A stretch of 64,000 nucleotides of DNA, taken from positions 48,658,162 to 48,722,161 of the forward strand of contig CATQJL010000223.1 of NCBI GenBank assembly GCA_958299035.1, given 5' to 3'. The DNA comes from Cylicocyclus nassatus. Taxonomy: Eukaryota; Nematoda; Chromadorea; Rhabditida; Strongylidae. Position numbers and translations under genes: made by a program. Positions within the stretch are counted from its first letter, which is position 1, and every line of letters starts with the position of its first letter. The notes beneath the pieces were generated by a model. It ran no database searches, was not told where the DNA came from, and worked only from the letters and a program-made list of their open reading frames with translations. This document shows positions 33,101 to 44,783 of the stretch, piece by piece.

Positions 33101-35722
33101 TGCATGAAGGAAGGACATGGTCCGATTTGGAAGCAATGGTATGTTTCTTTTCTGTTGATCTCGTATTGTCATTACTAGCGCTGTTTTTTATCAGTCGTTC
33201 ATATTCGTTTTCACTGAATGCAGTCCGTAAATGCCATCAATTTTCTTACAAAATTATCTACGTATGCTGCAGTATTAGTCACTGACGCTGGATGTCGCTG
33301 ACTCCATTATTTCAGGGCTAACCAGTGCATGCAGCGCTTTCGATCCCTTCCAATTATAGGACGCTGTCATGATTACGAGATAGAAGCGAAGTTCGTCTAT
33401 GAATGTGGGGGCTGCGGACAGTTGTAAGTTTTATCTTTAAAATTCACCAAGCGATGAAATAGCGCATCTTGACGTCGAATCAAAACGGACCACATGCATT
33501 GCGAACTTAGAGTCTGTAACGCGTACTGTGACGGATCGTGAGCAAGATCCTCTTGCCACAAAGCATCTAAACTAGGGGATTGAGAGAATCGAAACTTTGG
33601 AGAATCGAAACTTTGTTCAATTCCCGAGTCTGCACATAGCTGGTGTGCCGATTTGAAATGTTGTCATCTCTTGCCAGATAACTTTTGGTTCACATCTGCG
33701 CAACTGCCACACTAGAGCTTCGTGCCACTTTCGCGCGTATGGCGTAGGCATTTAAATTGGTTTCATCGGTTGGATCCGCACGCACGTTACTACGCTAGAG
33801 TAAGAATGTATCGTCTGCACCCCAGAGAGGTTCCCATAGGTACCACGTCATCTCGCTGCCTTTCGCACACTTGAACGTGTTAACCTCGGGCACTTCCGTT
33901 GGATTCTTAGGAGAAACGTGTCAAAAAGAGCGAAAGGCAGCGTCGCACCACGTACGCACGCTGGTTCACATGGGAACCTCTGGGATGCAGACGGTAGCTG
34001 ACACAGAGTACAAGTATATGCAGAAATGTTGCAAAAGGTTGGCGCTGTGATTCGATATGGCGTTTTCTCTTCTGTCATCTGCTCTGTGATTTATATCTCG
34101 AATTCTTGTAGTATAGAAATTGGTAAACATGGAGAAATGACGTTTTTATGCGTCTATGATCCGGGGCCGGCACGTGCTCAGACATCGCCGGGGGTAGGCG
34201 GCCACCGAAAAAAGGCATTGCTGACTTTTCATGTAGAGCTCGCAGAATTTTGAAATACTGTAGGCGCACTTTCCCTTGCCGCTTGTAAAACCCTTCTTCG
34301 TTGTTTTTTTTTTTGCAGACGAGTTGCTGTTTTTTTCTAGAGTTAAGAAGACAACAAGAATCCTAGCAAAAGCTCATAGTTAATTTTTTGAAATTCCGCG
34401 GGCGGAGTGCAGAAAGTTAGTCATTTTTTCTTTTCGATGCCCGCCTGCCCCCCCCCCTCATCAATTGTCTAGGCAGTCAACAGCGGACATCTGACCGTGC
34501 TTGATTGTGTCAAAAGAATTTGATAAACAGTTACTACCCTGATTCCTCGAGTATCTACACGCACTTTTTTTTTTCTAAATTCAGCCAACCTGACACCAAG
34601 AAATTCCACGAAGCAGGGTGATGCGGCCGAGCTGCTTGCTTGAAAAGATGAATTAGGCCCGCCCGTGAAATTAGGGTACATCTATGAATTATCGTTTACT
34701 TGGGGCAAAAATAGTTTCAAGAAGAAAACAGGGAATCTTTTCCGAGTTTTTCGCGTAGCAGTCAACTCACAGAGAAGTACTACAATTGGAATGGCCTTTT
34801 CAAATGAATTTCATGCCCTTATGAAGCGCTGATCTTTGGTATTTATTGCGCGCCGGGTATGAGCGTCTTCATGTCCAAAAATTGAACGCTTACGGGGTTA
34901 CTGGGAAAATCATCCAAACTATCGCGGCATCTGTGCCATGACTTTCTATCTGATACACTCTACTCATTACTGCCTCCATTTATGCGGGAGAAATTGTTAC
35001 ACTTGATTTTACTTGGATCCTGCTTTCATTTTTACTTTCCATGGAATGCGCACGACATAGTCAAAGCTGCACACTGAAGGCAGACTTGGAATCAGCATTT
35101 AGTGCTCTTCAAAATCGCGAATTTGGTGGAAAGGCCACTTCGAATGAAACACTTTTAGTACATCCGTATCACTTAAATTATCAAACGAGCCATTTGCGCG
35201 CATGTAAAATGCATATAACTTGTTGATGAACAGGATTGCAATCAAAATCAACTCATAAGGCTTTGAAGGCGTGAATTCCCTTTACTGGAATGGTCATTGA
35301 AAAGCTTAGCTCCGTTGGATGATTCAACTTTGAGGGTGAAACGTCACACGAAGTCGCTGGACATAGAGCGAAAGATTTGTGGAATTTGCAAGTGCCGCTT
35401 CACTCTACAACCACGTATGAAAGCCACAAGAGAATCAGGCAACAATCCATTTGCTGCATTTGTCAAAGAGAATTATGGAAAGTACAAGAAGCCCGGTATG
35501 AAGCACGGAGAGGTGAGGGACTTGTATCCGCCTATAACTAACATATCGCTTTTATTTTGAGGTTGGTCGTTGATCTCATGTACATTTTTGAATATTTAGG
35601 TCATGCGCAAACTATCACAACTCTATAAAACAGAAACGGCTTCGAAGGCTGCAAACATAGTTACTGAAGATAAGGATATGATCAATGAAGTGGACATAAG
35701 CGTCCTTTCTATCACTGATTAA
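30104..35722 (+). CDS. gcna-1: GCNA: germ-cell nuclear acidic protein, SprT-like metalloprotease
   Basis: Sixteen exons: 30104-30198, 31002-31065, 31275-31353, 31510-31616, 31675-31708, 31758-31849, 31911-31995, 32061-32163, 32214-32326, 32436-32506, 32572-32739, 32863-32983, 33039-33138, 33316-33423, 35335-35512, 35600-35722. All introns are GT-AG and all phases join, giving 1,641 nt (546 aa). Exons 1-9 encode a disordered acidic Ser/Asp/Glu region with repeated SUMO-interaction-like strings (IVVLDDSS, FVVSDDE, FIVSDSD). Exons 11-13 form the SprT domain with zinc-binding HELCH and a later GHGPIW. Exons 14-15 form a zinc ribbon (CGGC, CGIC, KSLDIER). Exons 15-16 resemble an HMG box (NPFAAFVKENYGKYK). 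This domain order is that of GCNA, which in animals protects germline genome stability, partly through DNA-protein crosslink repair. Small alternative splice choices cannot be excluded. Confidence 0.92.
33812..33993. mobile_element. small inverted-repeat MITE in GCNA intron 14
   Basis: CGTCTGCACCCCAGAGAGGT at 33812 pairs with ACCTCTGGGATGCAGACG ending at 33993. Further inward CTGCCTTTCGC pairs with GCGAAAGGCAG. It lies in the 1.9-kb intron between the two zinc-ribbon exons, the longest intron of the gene. Confidence 0.65.
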
Positions 35723-36099
35723 GATTCAGTCTTTACCTTACATATTTTCAATATTTACATCTAATGTAACATAAGTTTGTCTATATATGGAGTTAACAAA
35801 ATTTGGAAATTGATACAGTCTTCTCAGTATTTGACGATTGGTAGAATACGATTCGCATATATAATTTTTACATATAATGGTTCCATTGTTTTTGCCGTTA
35901 GCACAAGTCTCTCTTTACAGTCTCTCTTCTCTCCTGACATGGTCTCTTATTGTGTATCTCAAAGTCATCTTGAAAAACTCTACTGAAAATGAAGAATAAA
36001 TTTGCAGTACAAATATCTCATAAGCAATATCCCAAGTCGACCTCATTCTGTATGAGGCGTGAACCATCGAAGTCCGCTTGGAATGATGATTCCAGGGGC
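35723..36099. other. GCNA 3' region
   Basis: AT-rich sequence after the stop; the first clear AATAAA is at 35995-36000. No other feature seen. Confidence 0.45.
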
Positions 36100-37650
36100 G
36101 GCATCTATCAATTTCTGCTCCCTGTTCGAGCGCTGTTTTTGCATATAAATAAGTGCCCGGCCAAGGAGCGAGAGCGCCCATCCTGTGATTTATAAAAGCT
36201 TGGCGCATGGCCTGAACGAGGAGCAGACCCCGGTCTGCCGTTCTCGACATGACCAAACCTGTCAGGTCGGACAACGAGTCTTACTATGCCTTGGTCTACT
36301 GTCCCAAATATGGGAATGATGGATTTTTTGCAGAAATTATGTAATTTGGTCACAGTCTTCCCGATTTATATAATTTGATGTGTATTGATACAAATGTTGG
36401 TTATAGGGGTGGACTCCATCAAAATGAGTTCGCTCAGCAAACAAGTGGCTTAACGCTTTCCACACCGAAGCCTTTGTATCATGCTCCGCACTGCTTTAGA
36501 CTATTAAGGGAGGTCTCAGGCTTTGGAAAAAAAACACACGGCTGCACGTCAGGAAGTACGCCGCGCGCGGCGGCCGCTTGCCGCTCACGCCGCATCCAAG
36601 TCTTGGGACCCATGAAACTTCCCACTATCAAAGGTTTCCGGCGGCAAAAACACGGGGGTGGGAGTGGGGACCGATACATGACTCGATGCCATAAGTAATG
36701 TTACACCTAGAATGCTGTTACTGCACTGGTTGAAATGCGTTGCGGCGTCGCTTCGCGAAAAAATCGCGCCTACCGTACCTCCTGACCGTCCCCCAAAACA
36801 CACCCACCCCTCAACCCCCCTTATAGAAGCGTTCCGCAGATGCCCGTTGCAGTTGGGAGACGGTCAAGAGGCGCGATTTCTCTGGCTGTCACCAAATTAA
36901 AACTCCAGTTTAGTGCTATGCGAGTCTTCAAAAAATTACCGGATAAAGTGCATTAGCTTACTATCTATTTGAGGTCACCACTTGCTGAGTTTCATGGTAT
37001 TTGCTATAAATCGGGCTGAAATGTTTACGAATTTGTTCTGAAATGCATTTTCATGAGTTTTTGACCTTCAAAATAGCTCTTTTGAATTTTTTCTAGAGTA
37101 TCAAGATTGAACAACTCATGCAACTATCTAATATATCTTCTTCTAAATTTCATATACTTTTAGAAAGTTGCAAAACACTTATTATCTGCTATTTGGTGTC
37201 CAGCTGGCAATAAAAATCGCGCCTCTTGACATACACCCGTTGCAGTTCTGGGGGGTATATATAAACTCACAACCCGTATAGACGTGAGCACTAACGCCCG
37301 CACATGAAGCCAAGGGGCGGTATTCATAAACCTCCCTAATGGGAAAGGGTAGAGGCGAAACAGGATCATTAGTGTATAAATTAATTCGTGTACAGGTCAC
37401 AGCACGTATAGGCGTGGGCATTGGCGCCTGCTATACACGAAGCCAAGCTGATGATGGGGCTTCTGTTTGAAAACATGGTCCGATCTGGCAAGTTTGGTCT
37501 GTCGGGCGGCAAGTGTCCAATCGTGTTCGATCTCGACAGGTCGGGCTCTGCTGCCCGTTTGGCCCACGCGCCTCAAACTTGCATAAACCGTGGGATGGCG
37601 CTCTCGCCTGTCCGGGCACTTGTTGATAACCTAAACAGCGAGTGGGACGT
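36100..37650. repeat. complex nested inverted-repeat region
   Basis: An outer pair: AAGTGCCCGG...GCGAGAGCGCC near 36150 matches the complement of the segment near 37595-37625. An inner pair: GGTCAAGAGGCGCGATTT near 36862 and AAATCGCGCCTCTTGAC near 37212. Another: the CAGGAAGTACG region at 36548 against CGTACCTCCTG at 36774. Two related segments at about 37270 and 37395 share ACCCGTATAGACGTGAGC-like and GAAGCCAAG sequence. This looks like several fold-back elements inserted in one another. ORFs here are artefacts of these GC-rich arms. Confidence 0.5.
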
Positions 37651-38182
37651 TGATAAACACTTCCAAAGATGGTGATCGGGTCCTATTTGGGGGCCCACAA
37701 AGGACAGATATGTCAGAAGCACCAGCTGACGCATATCAAGTACGCCCGCTTGCTAAAATTTGTGGATCGTGTCGCAGAAGAGTGTTGTTCGTGTTCATTG
37801 TTCTTCATTTTTGCTCTTTGCTTTTTGCTCTAGAACAGTTATGGTGCTGACAGGGTGTATGTCAAATGGCGCGCTATTTTGCAGCCGTCATTCCCAGACT
37901 GAATCCTTTTGCTACAAGAGCGAGGTTTCCAGGTTCCGAGATTCTTGTCAATGCACCAGGAAGTGTAACTAAGGATAATTACTCAGAATCCGAAAGTAGC
38001 GAATTGAATCTGAACTTATTTATTGTTTCTTCCAGTTAGTAACAATCGATAAGTAGGCGCCATTCGACCGTCTCCCGTGCTGACATACATACTTATATGC
38101 GCGTATTTTGATCTTGTCAACAATAGTAAAATCAAGGAGTTGCTTCCATGTGCTCTATTTTTTAAACCTAGGCATTTCGTGT
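37651..38182. other. no gene seen
   Basis: No recognisable coding, RNA or repeat feature between the two inverted-repeat regions. Confidence 0.45.
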
Positions 38183-38580
38183 ACTTTGTGAGTGATACTG
38201 TGCCGAACAGGTTTTTATGGTGGATCTTTATTGCCTGACGTTTCGACAAGTATCGTCTTCTTCGGAGGCCTTGTCTAGAATCGACGTGCTGGGAAGCAAT
38301 CCGAAGTAACAGTCACCAACCTTCGATCCACCGCTGAGTTAGTCAGCCCGCACGACTGTGACGGACATCAGTGATGTCCGTGAGCCCGCACGACTGTGAC
38401 GGACATCAGTGATGCGGGCTGACTAACTCTTCGGTGGATCGAAAGTTGGTGACTGTTACTTCGGATTGCATCCCAGCACGTCGATTCTAGACAAGGCCTC
38501 CGAGAAGACGATACGTGTCGAAACGTCAGGCAATAAAGATCTACCATAAAAACCTGTTCGGCACAATATCACTCACAAAG
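38183..38580. repeat. inverted pair of PLE-like tails
   Basis: Two arms of about 190 bp pair (38183-38375 with 38390-38580). Each arm carries the same element-end motif seen in the PLE pseudo-LTRs: CCGAAGAAGACG or CCGAGAAGACG, a short loop, then GTCGAAACGTCAGG, here followed by CAATAAAGATC. The centre holds a duplicated ~35-bp segment (GCCCGCACGACTGTGACGGA). Probably the tails of two Penelope-type elements in head-to-head inversion, with no coding body left. Confidence 0.55.
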
Positions 38581-39200
38581 AACACAAAATCAAGGAGTTA
38601 CTTATTTTTCAAGAAGTGCCGGAAACTGTGTCAATTCATCTGATGTCAGTGACTTACTACAGATCTTTTGCACAACATTTCATAGCATGGTGAGTATCAA
38701 GGTCGCAAAATTTTGCATACTATCAGTTTGGCTAATAAATAAGTTCGTTTACACATGCAAATTCAAAGCTCTGAAACAATTTATGCAGCAGCTATTTGAT
38801 AAGGTTTTTTGCGAGATGATAGCTTGATGGCTCTACTCTCAAAGATCAAGTAGTCAAGTTTTCCGTCACCAAAATTGGCAGTTATGCCCTAATATGGTCA
38901 GACTTCTAAAAAATCGTTTTTTATTTGAATTTCTCAAATTCCTTTTCAGCCTATAGTGAGTGCACAGGAAGGCAAATTGGTGGCTAGGTACAACAGTCAT
39001 TGTCTAGATGGCGAATGACATTGTGATCTGCTGTGTGGGAATTTCCGCAGCCACTATGGTTTTTTCAGGCATCTACATTTTACACTTGACATCAGTTTGT
39101 TATATGGGACATGATTTTTCAAGAATCTACGGAAAAAATCTGACCATTCTTTTTTCCTGCACCATCTCGTGATCAGAAGAACAATTAATAACCAAGCAGG
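38581..39200. other. no gene seen
   Basis: AT-rich sequence without recognisable features. Confidence 0.45.
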
Positions 39201-39204
39201 TTAA

Positions 39205-39535
39205 AGGCACCGTCCACCCTAAGTTGAGAGTATTCAGGTTTTGGCAGCATATAATAGTAGAGCCCCTTATCAATCCAGTGCCCATGTCCCGGCGCAAAAT
39301 GCCGCTTCGGAAGCGAGAAAATCGCTTCGGAATAGCGAAGATGCACGAGGACCCCCATCCATGCCCGCCCATTTGTGCGCGTCCGTCCAATCACCGTTCC
39401 AGAGGGCCGGCCTGTGGGTTCTCCGGAACGGGGATTGTCGGGGTTTTGGCATTCTCCACATATTCGGAATCAAGGACATGAGAAGGCCCTGAAACGGCAA
39501 AAACGTGGAAGTCGAAAATCAGGTGGACGGCGCCT
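39205..39535. mobile_element. TTAA-flanked MITE (d)
   Basis: Flanked by TTAA at 39201-39204 and 39536-39539, with inverted ends AGGCACCGTCCACC and complement AGGCGCCGTCCACC. Its AGGC(A/G)-C/S-GTCC start resembles the other TTAA elements in this window. The interior is GC-rich with a further short inverted repeat (GCTTCGGAAGCGAGAAAATC), and no ORF is credible. Confidence 0.7.
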
Positions 39536-39539
39536 TTAA

Positions 39540-41101
39540 GCATCCGATTCTCCTTGATTTGCAAACCATCAAAACAAACTGACCAATTAAATGCACGGAC
39601 TTTATTAAGTAGTAGGTCCTATGTCTGTGTAACGTGTGCAGAAATAGCCGATATCTTGTAATCAGTTTAATACATGGAATCTTGGCCATGAAAGTTTTAA
39701 TCGTAAACATCTTTGCGAAATGATTTGCTTGCTGTTATGTTGCACTTTCTGACTGCTATTGTTTATGATTTTGAGCAGATCAAATGAAAGGGGGCAATAC
39801 CGCATTTACAAATGCTGCTGCCAAATTCTCAACTAGTGCTAACAAGGAAGGTAGAGCTTTTTAAGCAGTAGAATTTCAACATTACAAGAGATCTTGGTCC
39901 GAAGTGCTGTGGTATACGCCATAATAAATCACTCAGAAAATCGCCATAAATTATGTTTTTGTTAATTCACCTGTTTGAAGTTTTGCTGTAGTGTGCACGC
40001 CTACCGCCATTTTTCAAAACTGCTTTCAGTCTCTTTCGTTCCGAGGGTAAAAAATTGGAAAAAATCAAGAAGTCCGCGCTGAATGCTGGACGCTATTAAT
40101 CTACTTGCTTCTTCTAATCACCCTGTATCTTTAGCCCTTAAGTTTTATACGTTATCGCTAAGTTTTATACGTTATACTTGCCCTAAATTCAGTGTTCGGG
40201 TAAAAACTCGATCTTCGGAAAATCCGCTTACCCGGGGTTATCTGCAACGTTGGATCCGAAAAGCCACATTGGAAACAGTGAGAACATGCGTTTTTCAAAG
40301 CCTTACAATTTGAAATTCGACGGTCCCCAAGCAGGGTCAAGCTTGCTGATGCGATCCGGGACCCTTATTTACGACCCCTCCCCTAAAGGTACCCATCCGT
40401 AGACCCCCTCCCTCCCCTTCCCCCATGCGCCCCCCCCCCCTACCCCTCCTCCCGCCCTCCTCCACTTCCTTTTGCGGTAATATGCATAAACGAATGTCAA
40501 TCTCAAAAGATGCCTGCCAATGGACCTCAATCAAAATTATAGGTCAGAGAAAGATAACTACTTGGAAAAATGGGAGATAATGCAAGTAATGCTTCACCAT
40601 TCAAAAAGCAAATAATTCTACGTAGATTGGGGTAGTAAAATTTTATAAATTGGCTATGCTTATTGCGTTTGGGAGAATATGAAAAGGACATCATCTGACA
40701 AAGCAGAACGTCGAATTTGATCTGAATGGTATTTAAGCTGTACTATAGACGTTAAAAATGAAATGAATTAACAATCAAGAAAAATTTAGCATTACGGAAC
40801 GGTTTACTTTAGTCATTATAATTGACTATTTTATAATAACTCCTTTTCTAGTGAAGGTTATAAACTTTTCTGCTGTTTATGAATGTTCGGCGTAATCCTT
40901 TCATGGTCCGGTGGTACCGAGAGATATAGACTATGGTGCTGGAAATTAGAAGGTTTTAGATTTTAATGACAGTGCCGTGTTCTACCCCTGTACGCGACAT
41001 ATTTTTTACAGGGAGAAAAAACGATATCTTTGAGGCTTAACAATTGTTTTCGACTAAAAAGCTTACTTTCTATTCAATTGCACGGATTTTTCTGCGAAAA
41101 A
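39540..41101. other. no gene seen; pyrimidine-rich tract 40375-40460
   Basis: The tract at 40375-40460 is almost purely C/T on the plus strand. The remainder is AT-rich and unremarkable. No coding signal. Confidence 0.45.
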
Positions 41102-41106
41102 ACCGT

Positions 41107-41699
41107 TGTCGCCAAGCGACAACAAGAAAAAACAAATAAATATTCGAGGTTTGCAAGATACCGTACTCTCATACTTGCAAACTTTACTTCAGGCTATTAA
41201 AAACAGCGCGTCCTAGTGACTCAAGGTGGCAGCTGCGCCAGATGGTAGCGACGATCCCGACCAAGAGAGGCGTCAGCACATTTGTCACTTATGCCTTAGC
41301 TCAAGTAGTGCGGCTTAATCGTATCTAACAATCTAGTTCGCTCTAAGATTAGAAACTTTTGAGTGCTGCGGAAAAGGCTTTATTTTGAGTTTAACGTTAA
41401 CCTTCATTGCCTAGTTTTAGCATGCGCATTTTGTCTGTGTTTTTGTTGATCTAACCTCCACATCATAGTTCTCATTTAACAACCATTTCACTTATGTATT
41501 TTTGTATTGCTCACTTATGCGTGCTTTACTCGTGTATTTGTTGATGCGTATTTAGTCAGTAAAGGTTTAATTACCCAAGTTTGAGGTGTTGTGTGTGTGG
41601 TAAAGTCCCGCGTGGCGTATTTGGCTTGTTGGTATTCACACAAGTGGTATTCGAGGTTTATCGTGTCCTAATATCACTTATCGTCACTAATTTATTTCA
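41107..41699 (+). repeat. BEL/Pao 5' LTR
   Basis: Starts TGTCGCCAAGCGACA and ends TTATTTCA. It matches the 3' LTR with a 3-base indel (TTT near 56852) and very few substitutions by eye. A possible tRNA primer site starts TGGTGCATCGGACAATC at 41702. It contains the SL1-identical stretch at 41564-41585. Confidence 0.92.
41564..41585 (+). promoter_or_regulatory. SL1 spliced-leader sequence inside 5' LTR
   Basis: All 22 bases equal the nematode SL1 leader (it begins GGTTTAATTACCC and ends AAGTTTGAG). It is followed by GT (GAG|GTGTTG), as the leader is in SL RNA genes. The same string is in the 3' LTR and, on the other strand, at 63869-63890. Whether it marks the transcription start, a splice donor or both cannot be told from sequence. 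Confidence 0.9.
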
Positions 41700-42059
41700 A
41701 CTGGTGCATCGGACAATCAAGGACCAGGACCGAGAACAAGAGGTTGGTACACAAGCTTTAGTAACAACTTCTTGTAACAAGCGGAACTGTATTCATTTTC
41801 GTCATAGCAGTTCTCAGTTCGCATTCCGCCAAACAAGCCCAAATCCAACATTTATATTGCATTTTGACACATTGGCACGCTCTACCGCGCAGAACAAGTC
41901 AACTTGCATTCATTACTTCATTACAAGAGGAATTTCCGATTAATCAGCATTTTGGAATATCAGCTCGCATTGCTAATTTCCGATCAATCGCATAAACAAG
42001 TCAACGTCTTCGCGCACTACTCACAATAGCACGCCGCATCTTTGTTTCGAGCACTCATC

Positions 42060-43714
42060 ATGTCAGCGCAATTATCGACTTACAAGCGTTTCCTATCAAA
42101 GTACGCGACGAAGCTTGAAACTGTACTCACGCGCTTCAAAAACGAGGGACTAGAGACAATAAAATTTCCTGATGAAGAGGCTACACCACTTAGCATAAAT
42201 GAAAGTCAGAGACTATTAGAAGAAGGAATGGGGCAATTGAGACTTGCAATACGAAAATACAAGAAACTTTACAAAACTATGCGATAGCATTAGACAAGAA
42301 TGGATCATTAAGCGAAAAAGAGTTAGATAATTTCGAACTGTATTCGAACAAAGTAGAAATGGTACTTTCTTCTTCTTTGGATTATATTGTACTCTTGAAA
42401 GGTCGATTGAACGCATTTACGTCATATCAGGGAGCACGAGCGACGCGCATAACAAGCAACAACAACGCTGACTCAGAGGGCGCGATAGGGGTCAAGAAAA
42501 TTGAACTACCAACACTTCCAATACCAACATTTTATGGAGATATATGGGAGTGGGATAATTTTTGGACCTTATTCGACACAAACGTAAATTCGCAACCTCT
42601 ACCTGACCTTTACAAGTTCAACTATTTGATCAAGGCGCTAAGAGGAGAACCCCTTCAAGCAGTGAAGAAATTTAGAGTGTCACAAGACAATTATGAAAAA
42701 GCGGTAATTTTCCTAAAAACGAAATACGGGGACAAAGAACAATTGATAAATCGACTGTACGAGAGGCTAGAAAAATTACACTCAAACTCACCATCCATTA
42801 GAGATCAGCGAAAACTTCTGGAGCAGATTCAAACGATAGTGGCACAATTACAAGAAAAAAATGAACATGTCGATAACCAGTGCATGATCAAACAAGTCCT
42901 TTCGAAGTTTCCGAACAAATTGCAAAGAAAAGTGTTAGAACGCAAATATACACAAACAGAAAACACCTTTGGCATGGAAATACTCCTCAAGCTTCTCGAA
43001 GAATTCATCACTACGGAAGAACAGGTGTCACTTTTTACAAGAGAAGCGACTCCTAAACAACATCCAGTATCCCCGACATTTCCTAAAGTGAAAGAAGAGT
43101 CAACTCGATGGATCAACATCTGCATGTACTGTGGAGAAGATCATAAAGCCATAGCATGCACCAAATACACAACACCCCAATCCCGCGCACAATATCTACG
43201 AGAGCACAAACTTTGTTTTATTTGTGCATCTCCAAAACACATAACCACGGAGTGTAAAAAACGGATGTGTTTTGTGTGTCAAGGACCCCACCACACTTCA
43301 TGCTGCTTCAAGAAGGGACAAGCGAACGAAGACACGCCCAACACGTATCGAAGCCCCTACCCACAACCCAAACAACAGAAGAACCCCTACCCACAACCCA
43401 AACAACAGAAGAGCCCCCACCCACAACCCAAACAACAGAAGAGCCCCCACCCACCACAACCCAAATCTACAACACCCACTTCAACAAAAGTCAACCAGAC
43501 AAGTGAAGAAGCGGGAAAGAAACAGGAATCGACCGCCGTATGCGAGCTGCATTCGTTCAAGCAGGCACCGAAAACCAACCTAACGTATCTTCCAACGGGA
43601 CAACTACTGGTGATGGATCCAAATACCAAAAATTTGCGCAAAATCCCGGTCTTGTTGGACACAGGAGCAGAGCTATCCTTCATCGACGCAAGTCTAGCAG
43701 AAGAACTGCACCTG
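42060..43714 (+). pseudogene. BEL/Pao gag-protease, frameshifted and split
   Basis: N-terminal coiled-coil segment from ATG 42060 runs to about 42286, where a one-base shift moves the frame to the next segment (open through 43714). That segment has the DUF1759-type gag core typical of Pao elements (PIPTFYGDIWEWDNFWTLFD ... LIKALRGEPL, about 42510-43030), then Cys/His knuckles (CMYCGEDH, CFICASPKH, CFVCQGPHH) near 43125-43310, four copies of an 11-residue PQPKQQK repeat (43357-43470), and the aspartic protease motif LLDTGAELSFID. The Ty3 element interrupts immediately after EELHL. The frameshift may be a real break or an assembly error. Confidence 0.88.
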
Positions 43715-44235
43715 TGTAATGGCAACGTGCAGTAATAACTATTCTATCGCCGGATATCGAGAAGGTTATCAACATCGTACTTGTATAACGTCAACAACGC
43801 GGCAACAACGACAACGACGCTGACACGATGCTGTGCAAACTGGTGCCAGGCACAATTGTTTCATATTTGTAAATGATACCGCGATATTAATTGTGCATAA
43901 TGTCTTTGATCGAGAGAGTTGGAGCTTAATTAATTTTGGGCTCACATAAATACCTTAGCCACCAAGCAGTGGACGGACGGATGGTTGGCCGACTCATTTT
44001 TTTTTCCTGAATTTCATTTCTTCTATGAGATTTCTTCTCTCCCTCTATAGCTGTTCCTTTTCTAATGCATCTTGTAGGTTAGATTTCTTGTAGTCGTCTT
44101 GTAGGTTGTAGACCTCTGCTTGTCTAATAAATCTTTAGTATTAATCTCTAGTAGTTAGGCCCCTCTAGCCGCATAGTTAACCCCGGGGCCAATTCTATCG
44201 AACTCGCGAGCGACAAATACACCTCCGGGGTTACA
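43715..44235 (+). repeat. Ty3 5' LTR
   Basis: Starts TGTAATGGCAACGTGCAG, ends CCGGGGTTACA; 521 bp. It contains an AATAAATC-type string near 44127 that could serve for polyadenylation. Confidence 0.92.
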
Positions 44236-44783
44236 TGGAGGTTCCGGCGAGATGGCTTCGTCCCCTTCCTTCTTCCCCCCCCCCCTCCCCCCTCCCTTTA
44301 CCCACTTCTTCTTCTTTAATTAATATCTCAGCATTTTTTGTCAGCACCCCTCCTTTTCCCGCGAGTAATAAACAGTAGTTACAGTAGATAAGAAAAGCGC
44401 TATAGCATTGCTGACGTCTCCCATTTTTCTACAGGGGTAAAGAACAAAACCCGATCGGGCAGCGCGTCCGCTCGCGGACATAAATTGTTTCAATAATAAG
44501 GTCGCGCTGTAATTCAATTTTGTAAGAGAATCCCGCTGTCATTAGTATAAATTCTATCTCGTGATCCCTTTCCCCCCCCCCCCCTCGAAGCCATCATGCC
44601 GGAATCCGCGGTTTATCTGTTAGTAATTAGTACTCGGTCGTCCAACCCCACCCCATTTGTAAGCCTTGCATCCACGATATTGTAAACACTTCATCTCAAC
44701 TCAGCATTCATGTTTTGTCCTATTCTCACATATATCACCCTTTCAATATTTCGTAAATTATCCAAAAAAAATCCATTCTTTAG
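44236..44783 (+). other. Ty3 leader, non-coding
   Basis: Primer site, then a C-homopolymer-rich leader (runs at 44270-44295 and 44575-44586). It ends with CATTCTTTAG directly against the ATG of the first ORF, which fits a splice acceptor. Confidence 0.6.

Noticed and set aside
35041..35226. Extra GCNA exon in intron 14
   Set aside because: No flanking splice sites in phase; exons 14 and 15 join directly and restore the zinc-ribbon pattern.
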